Shown: in pieces, positions 7,873 to 15,788 of the stretch
Numbering within the stretch: the first letter of the stretch is position 1
Layout: every line of letters begins with the position of its first letter
NCBI GenBank assembly: GCA_016295005.1
Contig: JAEDMA010000022.1
Span: 1-16,382, forward strand
Direction: 5' to 3'
DNA length: 16,382 nucleotides
Source: Christensenellaceae bacterium
GTDB taxonomy: Bacteria; Bacillota; Clostridia; Christensenellales; Borkfalkiaceae
Position numbers and translations under genes: made by a program
Notes under the pieces: model-generated
The model's database searches: none
What the model was told of the DNA's origin: nothing
The model's input: only the letters and a program-made list of their open reading frames with translations

Positions 7873-8591
7873 AATTGCATACTTTTTTAACCCATTTTAA
7901 TATATAATTTGCACAAGCGACAAACATATGCATTATCGCGAGCTTATTATTGTCGGCTTTTAATTCATTAAAAACAACCCCTTCTTCTTTTTTATCAAAA
8001 AACCTTTCAATAATACTATCAATGTTATTGTGAGAATATAAACATAATTCTGGATATAGATTTTTATAGGATTCTTCATCCGTAGCATATTCTGGAATAT
8101 TTTTAAACGTATCCCTAACCTTTTCACTTATATTATCACTATAACTCTTACATTTATTAATAATTTCATTATCATTTTCTGCCCCATTTATTTCATTGAG
8201 TTCGAGCAATATTTTTTTTATTCTTTCAAAAATTTTTGTTCTATACTCGCCAGTTTGTAAGTTCTTACAAATGCGCCATAACTGACTAATATTTGATTGA
8301 TATTCCTTTTTCATCGTTTCATCGAAGTCACTCGTGCTTCCGCTTGCTTCAATTAATTTGTAAATGCTTGAAAAACATTCACAAGCACTACGCGCTACTG
8401 GATAGATAGAACTGCTTTGTTGATTCGAAAGCAGAATTCCGACCGATGTATAATACTGCTTAAATAAAAAAAAATTGTGATATTATATTTACTTGGCTAT
8501 TTGAATTACACAAATTCATATAATACTCATTTACTATAGCATCACGTAATTCGTTACTTTTTTGATAAAAATCTTTTTCATAATAAATCAC
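7865..8591 (-). pseudogene. Frameshifted DUF5677-like helical protein gene
   Basis: A continuous-looking gene is broken by one nucleotide. From a GTG at 8591 (preceded by AAGGGG, 5 nt after the DUF2971 stop) the frame reads VIYYEKDFYQKSNELRD and stops at 8460-8462. Just before that stop, at a nine-T run (plus-strand A's 8466-8474), dropping one T moves into the frame that reads FKQYYTSVGILLSNQQSSS and continues to the stop at 7865. The restored protein would be about 241 residues. Its 'YPVARSACECF' and 'LYSHNNIDSI' segments resemble the DUF5677 family, a helical group of unknown function. The downstream ORF alone (ATG at 8314, 149 residues) lacks its own ribosome binding site. The break could be a true pseudogene, slippage at the homopolymer, a phase-variable switch, or a sequencing error. 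Composition is very AT-rich (17 G/C in 8041-8100). Confidence 0.65.
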
Positions 8592-8595
8592 ACAG

Positions 8596-9477
8596 TCAAC
8601 CCCTTCTATTTTTTGATTGTTGATAAGAATATTCCGATTCTACAATATATATACTTTGATTAATATCATTTTGATTTAAAATTTTTTGCAATTCATCTTT
8701 TGTAGCCCCGCTATTTCTACCGATTATTATTTCTTTCAATGCACATATTCCGCTAGACTTTATCCACGGTAACGCACAATGCGGTATTGGGGATTCCTCA
8801 AAATTTCCTATTTCAGATTTGTTTTCTCCAAATTTTTCTCCATCGGCATAATACACTATTCTTATTTCACGTTCATCTTTGTAGGTTGGATTTTTAATGA
8901 TGGCAGAATATGAAATTAATGTTTTTAATACAGTTAAGTATGGCGGATATCCGCATTTAAGTTTAAATGCTTGTATACACGTTTCTGTCAATTGTGTTAA
9001 TAGCACATTATCCTCATAGTATACCTTGCTATATCCAATTGAGGGTTCATAAAGGCTGCTACTAAACGGGACATCGTTTCTTATATTGCAAAAAAGATTA
9101 TGCGAAAACCCTAATGCATATCCATTTCCGTGATCGCCATACTCATTCCAATTTTGAGCCAAATCCCTATTTTCAGTGAGACAGGCACAAAGTAATTGAC
9201 TATACCCAGCATCTAAAGAAAAACTATAGGTTTGCAACTCTTTTTCAAGCATAAAGATATTTGATTCAAAATCAACACCATCTACCTTTAAAGCTTCAAT
9301 TACATCACCTTTAATTTTTTTCCAAATAATACGCAATGTCCTTCTAATTTCTTCTGAATCGTTTGAGTCTATAATTCGCGTAAGCCATAAAGATTTTGAT
9401 TTTATTATATTTCTAAAATCCTCTTTTTTGCAATAATAATATAAAAGTGGACTGCTTGTATCTGTGTTTGCCGTCAT
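8596..9477 (-). CDS. DUF2971-like protein
   Basis: The protein has 293 residues, soluble, with no signal or membrane segment. Features that recall the DUF2971 family from memory are an early YYYCKKEDFRNIIKSKSLWLT (11-32, split here as 'YYCKKEDF' and 'SLWLT'), an ND-x-x-E pair at 39-43, QNWNEYGDHGNGYALGF (109-124) and a KDEREIRIVYY segment (200-210). The conserved W-x-x-Y-G and E-x-E/R-I-R-like positions are the family's diagnostic parts. Biochemical function is not established to my knowledge. Members often sit in accessory islands beside abortive-infection-type genes. A strong AAAGGAGA site lies before the ATG at 9477. It follows the small membrane protein gene by 61 bp and precedes the frameshifted gene by a few bases. 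Its composition is AT-rich like the neighbouring membrane genes, in contrast to the operon's outer genes. Confidence 0.75.
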   Translation of the reverse strand: MTANTDTSSPLLYYYCKKEDFRNIIKSKSLWLTRIIDSNDSEEIRRTLRIIWKKIKGDVIEALKVDGVDFESNIFMLEKELQTYSFSLDAGYSQLLCACLTENRDLAQNWNEYGDHGNGYALGFSHNLFCNIRNDVPFSSSLYEPSIGYSKVYYEDNVLLTQLTETCIQAFKLKCGYPPYLTVLKTLISYSAIIKNPTYKDEREIRIVYYADGEKFGENKSEIGNFEESPIPHCALPWIKSSGICALKEIIIGRNSGATKDELQKILNQNDINQSIYIVESEYSYQQSKNRRG

Positions 9478-9538
9478 TTGCTATTTCTCCTTTCATTTTG
9501 TACACAATGAATATTGTTAAATAATGCGCCTTTCCTGT

Positions 9539-10006
9539 TTATTCATTGTCTTTTTTAACAGCAATGATTTCATCTTTAATGTTTGCAAGTATTTTAGTCG
9601 CATATTCGACATTGAAATCATTGCTGTTTAGTTGATCATAAAAATCCAATATGTTATCTTGTAATGTTTTAATGGAAGCAATTTCTTCTTGAATCTTTTT
9701 TACTTCTTTTTCATTAGCTAAAAATTTGGCAGATAATTCTCTCGATTTGTCTTCAGATATTTCCTTTAAGTTTAAATACAAGACAACAGACGGCCAAATC
9801 GCAACGCCAACAAAGATTAATGTTAACCCAGGCAAAGCCGAGCCACCAACACCAATGGCTCCGGCTGTTAGGGAAATTAAAGACATTATCGGAATAGCAA
9901 TTTGAACTTTACTATTACATGATTCTCTCGCCGAAGGAAGCATTATCGTAAAAAAAAATCCCGCAACCCCACCAAATAAGAAAAGAAAGACAAATACATC
10001 ATTCAT
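9539..10006 (-). CDS. Small membrane protein with C-terminal coiled coil
   Basis: No family is recognised. Using the ATG at 10006 the product has 155 residues. A longer form from the ATG at 10021 lacks a ribosome binding site, whereas 10006 has TGGAGA at good spacing. Three hydrophobic segments are seen, in the long-form numbering: about 9-28 (FVFLFLFGGVAGFFF), 40-60 and 62-84 (a GLTLIFVGVAIWPSVVLYL stretch). They are followed by a charged helical tail at 85-160 with heptad-like spacing (EKEVKKIQEEIASIK). The tail is predicted to lie in the cytoplasm. It belongs to a run of three adjacent small membrane/coiled-coil genes (9539-11100), which together look like a membrane anchor or channel complex for the operon. 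The pore idea is inference only. Confidence 0.7.
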   Translation of the reverse strand: MNDVFVFLFLFGGVAGFFFTIMLPSARESCNSKVQIAIPIMSLISLTAGAIGVGGSALPGLTLIFVGVAIWPSVVLYLNLKEISEDKSRELSAKFLANEKEVKKIQEEIASIKTLQDNILDFYDQLNSNDFNVEYATKILANIKDEIIAVKKDNE

Positions 10007-10052
10007 AAAAATTTTCTCCATTAAAAAAACTACTATTGAAAATATTATTTGC

Positions 10053-10631
10053 TCAATATGCGCAAAACCAAATTATACTTCCGATAAGCATTATAAGTTC
10101 GGCGAAAAAAGTAAAAACACCAAACTTACTTCCATTCTTGAAATAAAACGCTTTAACCGCAGATGGAATACTGGAACTGAAAGCCAAAATACACCCCATC
10201 ATAAAAACACAACGAATCCCCCATTCAGAGTCTGCACTGAAACCATATATTCTAATCCACCACCCCAATATCAATCCGACAACTATACACATTATCTCAC
10301 CATAATCATCGCTCCATGTCGGAAAAGACTTTACTATGCAAGATTTTAACCATGTGGAAAACTTATGCTTACGTTTATAATTTTCCTGCTTAATATAGTC
10401 ATCAATGTTAGGCTTTATCGCGGATTCCCTGTTTTTTTGATATGAAATTTCTCTTTTTATATCGGCAACGGCAGATTCAATTTTGTTATTATCAAAATCT
10501 TCTTTTGCGTTGTCGAATATTGAAAGAACTGACTCCTGTTTTGCTTGAAGATTAGTCTTGTTTTCTTTCAATACCTGTTTATATTTTAAAATACTTGTTT
10601 TTATATCTTCACTTGTTCCGAGAATATGCAT
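10053..10631 (-). CDS. Coiled-coil protein with C-terminal membrane segments
   Basis: The product has 192 residues and no recognised family. Residues 1-90 are charged and helical with coiled-coil character (KYKQVLKENKTNLQAKQES). They are followed by hydrophobic stretches at about 112-130 (IMCIVVGLILGWWIRIYG), 140-157 (CVFMMGCILAFSSSIP) and 170-191 (GVFTFFAELIMLIGSIIWF), consistent with three membrane spans. The coiled coil would project into the cytoplasm, the mirror image of the next gene's layout (membrane first, coiled coil last). A TAGGAG site lies 6 nt before the ATG at 10631. Spacing to its neighbours is 25-46 bp, which fits one operon. Confidence 0.7.
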   Translation of the reverse strand: MHILGTSEDIKTSILKYKQVLKENKTNLQAKQESVLSIFDNAKEDFDNNKIESAVADIKREISYQKNRESAIKPNIDDYIKQENYKRKHKFSTWLKSCIVKSFPTWSDDYGEIMCIVVGLILGWWIRIYGFSADSEWGIRCVFMMGCILAFSSSIPSAVKAFYFKNGSKFGVFTFFAELIMLIGSIIWFCAY

Positions 10632-10656
10632 TTTAAACTCCTAAATTATATAGTTT

Positions 10657-11100
10657 TCACTCAAAATCTGAAATTTTTTCCCAATAAGGATTTTCGGCTT
10701 TGCAGTTAGGACAACGACGCTCTTTTATACTGTAAATTTCATCACAGAAATCGCAGTGTATTTCCACACCATAAAATTGGTCATTTATTGAATTTTTACT
10801 TTCAATCGATGAAATTGATTGCTCGCCATAATCTGAAGTTGTAGCAAACTGATTTAATATCTTTCGCTGTTTATCTCGCAATTTTAAAATTTCACATTTC
10901 AGAGAGTCCTTTTTCCCTTCAAGTACGGCTATTCTATTATTTATAGAACTAATGAATCGCTGTCTATTAACCTCTTTCTCTTTTTGCTCCCGTGCTATTT
11001 CTATCTTTTCTTTCTCATTACTTTCACGAATACAATCGGCGATCCAGTAGATAAATTTAATGATTGCGCCTAATCCTATAATAGCTATCCACCACAACAT
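10657..11100 (-). CDS. Membrane-anchored coiled coil with C-terminal zinc ribbon
   Basis: The protein has 147 residues. A single N-terminal hydrophobic helix (2-23, WWIAIIGLGAIIKFIYWIA) is followed by a long, highly charged helix at about 26-85 and a C-terminal zinc ribbon: C116-x2-C119 (HCDFCD) and C130-x2-C133 (RRCPNCKAENP). The layout suggests a membrane-tethered cytoplasmic rod presenting a zinc ribbon. Its start codon shares one base with the stop codon of the TIR protein gene (TAATG at 11100), so the two are translationally coupled. No family is recognised. The zinc ribbon resembles those on the TIR protein and the trypsin-like protease, suggesting a shared binding partner (inference). 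Confidence 0.75.
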   Translation of the reverse strand: MLWWIAIIGLGAIIKFIYWIADCIRESNEKEKIEIAREQKEKEVNRQRFISSINNRIAVLEGKKDSLKCEILKLRDKQRKILNQFATTSDYGEQSISSIESKNSINDQFYGVEIHCDFCDEIYSIKERRCPNCKAENPYWEKISDFE

Positions 11101-14100
11101 TATAAATCTTTCCTTTTGGTTTTTTCTCTATGAAGCTGTTTTTCAATTTCCTTGACTTCTTGTTCTTTTTTCTGAATCTCAATCTCTAAATCGTTATATT
11201 GCTTTTGTAGCGTTTCAATAAAACGATATTTCGATATGATATATTCGTTACCCACTTGCATAAGCTGAGAAAATTCGGGTATGGTGGAGAGAAGTTTTGG
11301 CGATTTTATAATATCACGTTCGCAAGAGACGCCAACCTTTTTCATAATCTCATCCGTTAAAGGCTTAAACTTGCGTTTTTCTTTTGATTCCGACCACTTT
11401 TTATATATTTCGTTTAATTTATTTTGATTTTCGCGAGTTGCGGCACGGTATGCGCGTATGTAGTTCTTGGTTTCGGAAAAATCGTAATCGGTATTTTCAA
11501 GTTCTTCGTTATTCCGGCACTCCGCGTCGCACAAAACCAAGCCCCATAATGCGTCAAAATCATCGTTTTTTTCAAGCAAAATCTGATTGTAATATTTATT
11601 TGCAAGCTCGAATTTTTTAAGCGGCAACAAAACAGATGATATTGCAAGAAGTTTTTCGCGCATTAAAACTTTATTGCTTTGCGGTATATATCTTATAACA
11701 TTTAGGTATGCGTTATCCGCAATATCGGGAGCAACCGCACCCGTTCTGAGCGCAGTTAAAATATCGCCAGAGAACTTATTGATTAAGTTATTAAACTGCA
11801 AATTGTCTTCGACTTTTGCACCGGTATTCAATGAAAACTTGAGGAGATTTTCTAAATCTTTTATGGCTGTTCCGTCTTTATCCGCAAATTTAGCAACAGC
11901 ATTAACAATCGAATCGTCACCGATTTCTATATCGGCAAACAAAGCGCCGTATAAAGCCTGTAAATTTGAATTATCTATATCTATAACTTTTCTATAATGC
12001 TTTTTCGCAATATTCCACCAACCTTTTTTAAGTGAAACATCGGCAACCATTAAAGAGTAATTGATAAACTTATCCACGGCGGCTGAATCGTAGTTCGCAA
12101 GAATAAAATCGGTTGTTTTTTCAAACTCTTCGACCGTTAAATACTGCGCCTTTTCCAATACCAATTCAGATAGCATTACCAATATATCTTTTCTTGCTGT
12201 AAAGTCATACTTTAACAATGTTTGTAAAGATTGAATTGATTTACCGATTTCCTTATTTTCTTCTATTCTACCGAGATATGCATATGCGAAAAACCCCAAA
12301 TCGTAATCAGCGTTTTTGACGGAAGAATGGGTTACTATATATTCGATATCGTCTATTTTAACAGTGTTTATTTTGTTTTTTAATTCTTCGAAGTCTCTCG
12401 AATGAGTTTGGATATAAATTCTGCACGCCATTGCATCGTGGTTATTTTCATCCAACTCAAGAATTTTATTATTGTAAATTTCCGCTACGGAGAAACTGCT
12501 TTCTTTTATGGCGCATTTTACAATATTTACACATTCTTTAATATACAAATCTACTTTATTCGGCGCAATCGTGCTTAAAAACGCATTTATTGCTTCCTGC
12601 AAATTAGAGTCATGGGCTTTTATAAGTAACGGGATCGCTTCTTTTAAAGTTTTTATGGCGTCGGTTCTTTGCGGAATATTGTATTCGACAACGGCATTGA
12701 AAAACATTACCGCTTCGCGGGTCTCCACGTCGGCGCAACATTGCTTACAAGCCGAAACAAATAAATTCGTAGCTTTTTCTGCCTCTGCCTTGCTTGCGCA
12801 GGACATAAGTTTATGATATAAAGATATTTCGCTTTTAGGGAATTTTTCGGCGTTTTTTGCAAATTCTTCTTCGTTTTTGGCTTCAATCGTCAATAATATT
12901 TTACCGTACAATGCGGTTGCGTTATCGGCAGTGGACAAAACGTCGTCAAATTCATGGCGAGCGAAATTAAAATTCCCTTCTTCAAGAGAAGTGAAAGCAC
13001 CGTCGAGAATTTTTTGCGTATCGGCATCGAAATAATCAACCTTATTTCCACCAAATTCTTTTACTTCAAGATTGCCTGCGATTTTAGTTTGCTTTTTCGC
13101 GATTGCGCCGTTTCCGAGAGCAATAGTTTTAATCGATTCGATATCGACTTTTTCTTTTTTTATTCTTTCGCCCTTTTCGATACTGATTCTTTCGATACCG
13201 TTATTTACGTTGCCTATTCGCGCTTTAATTGCTTTATATAAATCGTCGAGATAATAGGCGGACGAACAATCTACGCCTTCGATTTCTGCTATCTGAGACG
13301 GGAGATCGGCGGGCGGTTGTTTATCGAATACATAAAACAAGGAATCGTTCGCCTTATTAAGACGAGAAGATTTTTTGTTTTTGCAATTCTTCATAAAATA
13401 CAAGTACCTCGTCCACTCGTCGCGCACCCAACCATCGGTTATATACGATTTTTTAGTGCCGACCAGTATCATTGCGCGGCAGGAAGCAAGCGCGGCGAAA
13501 ATCTTCGGTTCATACATCTGACCGAGAACATTCCCTTTGCCGATACTCACAGGGCTAAAAAACACCTTATAGCCCTTAGACGTGAAATAATTATATATTT
13601 CCCAACCTTTCTTCTGGTCAAAGGTTTCAACGCTACGAATTTTGCCTTCGCTATCGGTAACTTCTTCGGTTGACTTAAAACTGATAAATATATCCGTATC
13701 GGCTTCTTCGCTTATTTTTTCGCAAAGTTCCATTCTTATTGCTTCGATGAGTTCGCCGAAATGCTGATATTTAGAGCGATATTTACCTTGTATAGCTAAA
13801 TTGTAGTTTTCATCATCAAAAACGCAATCTCGCTTAAAAACTCTTTCGCTGTAAAAAACGGGCTTCCTTTCGTTTGTTTTCGGATCGTTTACAAAATGTA
13901 TCTTGTTTTTTGCGAGAAATAACAGCCAGTTCAATATCGGATGCGATTCTCCGTTTCTTGAAAGCGCGTCTCTGCAATAATTTTCAGCCGTTTCAAACTG
14001 CGAACCGTCAAGATATGACATTATCGCATTTGTATCGCTGAAAGTATTTTCATTCTCGATGACAGTTCCGCAACTTGCGCATTTTAATCTGCCGTTTTCT

Positions 14101-14156
14101 ATTTCTTCTACTAAATTGCTGCCACATACCGGGCAAATAATTCCTTTGTAACCCAT
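11100..14156 (-). CDS. Zinc ribbon-TIR-helical repeat-coiled coil protein
   Basis: The protein has 1018 residues. An N-terminal zinc ribbon has C8-x2-C11 and C26-x2-C29. A TIR domain spans about 153-315: box 1 DIFISFKS (155-162), a BB-loop region GYKVFFSPVSIGKG (195-208), and GWVRDEW (242-248), where E247 matches the WCxDE glutamate that is catalytic in NAD-cleaving TIR domains. From about 375 to 960 the protein is tandem helical hairpins with TPR-like features (GNFNFARHEFDDVL, NIAKKHYRKVIDID, ELANKYYNQILLE). A coiled coil closes it at about 965-1015. There is no signal or membrane segment. Family knowledge: bacterial TIR domains cleave NAD+ or make cyclic-ADP-ribose-like signals, and helical repeats usually sense or assemble. 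Inference: the effector or scaffold of this operon. It follows the ESCRT-III-like gene by 24 bp with a weak AGAGAGA ribosome binding site. Confidence 0.88.
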   Translation of the reverse strand: MGYKGIICPVCGSNLVEEIENGRLKCASCGTVIENENTFSDTNAIMSYLDGSQFETAENYCRDALSRNGESHPILNWLLFLAKNKIHFVNDPKTNERKPVFYSERVFKRDCVFDDENYNLAIQGKYRSKYQHFGELIEAIRMELCEKISEEADTDIFISFKSTEEVTDSEGKIRSVETFDQKKGWEIYNYFTSKGYKVFFSPVSIGKGNVLGQMYEPKIFAALASCRAMILVGTKKSYITDGWVRDEWTRYLYFMKNCKNKKSSRLNKANDSLFYVFDKQPPADLPSQIAEIEGVDCSSAYYLDDLYKAIKARIGNVNNGIERISIEKGERIKKEKVDIESIKTIALGNGAIAKKQTKIAGNLEVKEFGGNKVDYFDADTQKILDGAFTSLEEGNFNFARHEFDDVLSTADNATALYGKILLTIEAKNEEEFAKNAEKFPKSEISLYHKLMSCASKAEAEKATNLFVSACKQCCADVETREAVMFFNAVVEYNIPQRTDAIKTLKEAIPLLIKAHDSNLQEAINAFLSTIAPNKVDLYIKECVNIVKCAIKESSFSVAEIYNNKILELDENNHDAMACRIYIQTHSRDFEELKNKINTVKIDDIEYIVTHSSVKNADYDLGFFAYAYLGRIEENKEIGKSIQSLQTLLKYDFTARKDILVMLSELVLEKAQYLTVEEFEKTTDFILANYDSAAVDKFINYSLMVADVSLKKGWWNIAKKHYRKVIDIDNSNLQALYGALFADIEIGDDSIVNAVAKFADKDGTAIKDLENLLKFSLNTGAKVEDNLQFNNLINKFSGDILTALRTGAVAPDIADNAYLNVIRYIPQSNKVLMREKLLAISSVLLPLKKFELANKYYNQILLEKNDDFDALWGLVLCDAECRNNEELENTDYDFSETKNYIRAYRAATRENQNKLNEIYKKWSESKEKRKFKPLTDEIMKKVGVSCERDIIKSPKLLSTIPEFSQLMQVGNEYIISKYRFIETLQKQYNDLEIEIQKKEQEVKEIEKQLHREKTKRKDL

Positions 14157-14180
14157 AATCTCTCTCTTGTTCTTATTTTT

Positions 14181-14762
14181 TTAAATAACCCTATTTTTCT
14201 CGGCGTTGATTTCGGCGGAGATGTCAATATCGCTCGATACGGGCGCAGAACCTGTGAGTTTTGCTCTTGCCGCGTCTATCATCGGGCGGACGGCATCCAT
14301 TTCGGCTTGACTTCTTGCCTTATTCGCGGGGTTAGAAGTACGCATCGCACCTGCCATAGCCTTTTGCGAAATCTTGATAGTACGCATATATTTTGCAACT
14401 TTTGCATTCGCCTTTTGGATTTTACGTATATCAGGCAGGTGGGCTTTATTGCTCGCCATAGCGTCGAGCGCGTTCATAGCCGTCGCCATACTTACCGCGA
14501 TAGAATTGGACACGTTTATAATATCGAAGTTGGCTTTCGTCTGCATTAAACTCGAAATAACGTCGTTAAGTTCAATTAAAGCGTTGCAAGCGACTTCATA
14601 CGTTCCCGTATCGCCGTTGATTTCCGCTTCTGCGGCAATACGAGCGTATTCTTCGCGCTTAGTTTGCAAAGTTTTAATCTGGTCGTTGAACACTTCGAGT
14701 TGCTCGTCGCGAGCCATCTGAGCCATTATTTCTTTTTCTTGTTTCGTTTTGAAAAATGCCAT
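14181..14762 (-). CDS. ESCRT-III-like helical protein (CHMP2/Vps2-like layout)
   Basis: The product has 193 residues and is almost all helix. Order and spacing follow an eukaryotic ESCRT-III subunit: a short hydrophobic start plus basic patch (MAFFKTKQEK), a long amphipathic helical hairpin (about 15-85, with TLQTKREEYARIAAEA then YEVACNALIELNDVISSLM), a methionine/alanine-rich segment (SMATAMNALDAM), then LPDIRKIQ (about 108-115) and SQKAMAGAM (134-142). From memory human CHMP2A has the same sequence of elements, including LPQIQKI and a later methionine-rich helix. The C-terminal part (154-193) carries an alanine-rich helix and an acidic stretch, where ESCRT-III proteins keep their MIT-interacting motif; I see no strict consensus. 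A GGGGAGG site sits in the end of the preceding gene, which stops 1 nt upstream. An MIT-domain Vps4-like ATPase is encoded in the same operon. The alternative is a generic coiled coil or a PspA relative. Confidence 0.68.
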   Translation of the reverse strand: MAFFKTKQEKEIMAQMARDEQLEVFNDQIKTLQTKREEYARIAAEAEINGDTGTYEVACNALIELNDVISSLMQTKANFDIINVSNSIAVSMATAMNALDAMASNKAHLPDIRKIQKANAKVAKYMRTIKISQKAMAGAMRTSNPANKARSQAEMDAVRPMIDAARAKLTGSAPVSSDIDISAEINAEKNRVI

Positions 14763-14763
14763 T

Positions 14764-15774
14764 TTATTTATCCTCCCCTATTTTTTTCGTCGAAGCGGCT
14801 TTGCCTCTTTTAAGTTCGTCAAGATTTTCGCCGTTAAATTCTCTTTCGCGTTTTTTACGCATAAGTTCTTCTTTATACGCAAGCGCACTGTCGGTTACGC
14901 TCGTTTGCTTCGTGTCTAAGCCGAATACTTTTTCGTCCATACTCTTGACCTTTTCGGATATCGCCTTAATGTCTTTATCCATAACTTTAAGAATAGCGAT
15001 TGCCTTATCAGGTTCGTTGACGACGGCTTTGAGTTTGCCTATATTAAGCAAAACTTTTGCCTTGGACGCTTCTTCCACGCTGAACTGACTTGCCGTTAAA
15101 ATCTCGCTCGCGTTGGCGTAAATTATATCGAGAATATTAAAGCACGCGGAGTAGTTGCTACGCCTTACGTTGAGCATATCAAGTTTACTCTTCAATGCCG
15201 AAATCTTGCGGTATAAGTCGTTTATCAAGCGTTCGTTGTCTTCATTGAGCATTTTTTCGTCGAGTTCGGAAAGGTCGGTTTCAAGACCTTTGATTTCCTT
15301 TTCAAGACGTTTTTCCTGCTGTTCGAAGGTCGTCTTTATTTCCTTCAATTCGTCAAGACGGGCATACAATCTGCGCTTCGACCAGGAAAGTTTTTTTGCC
15401 TTGATTTCCTCTTCGTCGATATAATCGATTTCGCCGTCGGCGATTGCTTTGAACGAATCGAGATAATACAACAAATCGTCTGCCGCCTCTACAAGACGGT
15501 TGCTATAATCCTGTTCGAGTGCCTTTTTTACGTTTACAAGGCACGACCCGATTTTGTCGCTCGCCATAGTCAAATCTTCGTCGCCCGTGAAGATAATTCC
15601 GCTAAGTCCGTCCGCAGCGTTAACCAAAGAATCGTAAACTTCTTTAACGGTATCTTTGTCGAGATTTTTACCGTACTTGCCCTTTTCGATTCTATACAGG
15701 AACGCTTTCATTTCCTGCATAAGTTCGTCTTTTACCTGATTATTGTTTTTTACCGAAGGCGTATATTTTTTCAT
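14764..15774 (-). CDS. Long helical protein, possible second ESCRT-III-like subunit
   Basis: The product has 336 residues from the ATG at 15774, chosen because GAGGAG lies 7 nt upstream; TTG 15792 and ATG 15789 have no ribosome binding site. No sure family. The N-terminal 110 residues look like a helical bundle. The region of about 125-285 has two long helices (LDELKEIKTTFEQQEKRLEK and NDLYRKISALKSKLDML), a short link, then KAIAILKVMDKDIKAISEKV and a lysine-rich tail. That order (long basic hairpin, shorter helices, polar tail) resembles CHMP7/ESCRT-III architecture, but local motifs are weaker than in the next gene. It stops 1 nt before the ESCRT-III-like start, so the two are made together. 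Alternatives are TelA-like or a plain coiled-coil scaffold. There is no membrane segment, and cysteine is scarce (two residues), so no zinc site. Confidence 0.6.
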   Translation of the reverse strand: MKKYTPSVKNNNQVKDELMQEMKAFLYRIEKGKYGKNLDKDTVKEVYDSLVNAADGLSGIIFTGDEDLTMASDKIGSCLVNVKKALEQDYSNRLVEAADDLLYYLDSFKAIADGEIDYIDEEEIKAKKLSWSKRRLYARLDELKEIKTTFEQQEKRLEKEIKGLETDLSELDEKMLNEDNERLINDLYRKISALKSKLDMLNVRRSNYSACFNILDIIYANASEILTASQFSVEEASKAKVLLNIGKLKAVVNEPDKAIAILKVMDKDIKAISEKVKSMDEKVFGLDTKQTSVTDSALAYKEELMRKKREREFNGENLDELKRGKAASTKKIGEDK

Positions 15775-15788
15775 AACCGATCTCCTCA

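Noticed and set aside
8530..8583. Short ATG ORF (MKKIFIKKVTNYVML) after the DUF2971 gene
   Set aside because: The overlapping GTG frame continues into the DUF5677-like coding sequence and explains the region better.
11414..11647. Minus-strand 77-codon ORF inside the TIR protein gene
   Set aside because: Overlaps the C-terminal helical repeats of an intact gene and has no ribosome binding site.
14181..14762. PspA/Vipp1 family
   Set aside because: The same superfamily is possible, but the sequence lacks the typical PspA N-terminal amphipathic helix and Q/E-rich hairpin, and its motif order is closer to CHMP2.
14764..15774. TelA-type toxic anion resistance protein
   Set aside because: Length and helicity are similar, but I do not see the TelA signature segments, and the neighbours are not tellurite-resistance genes.
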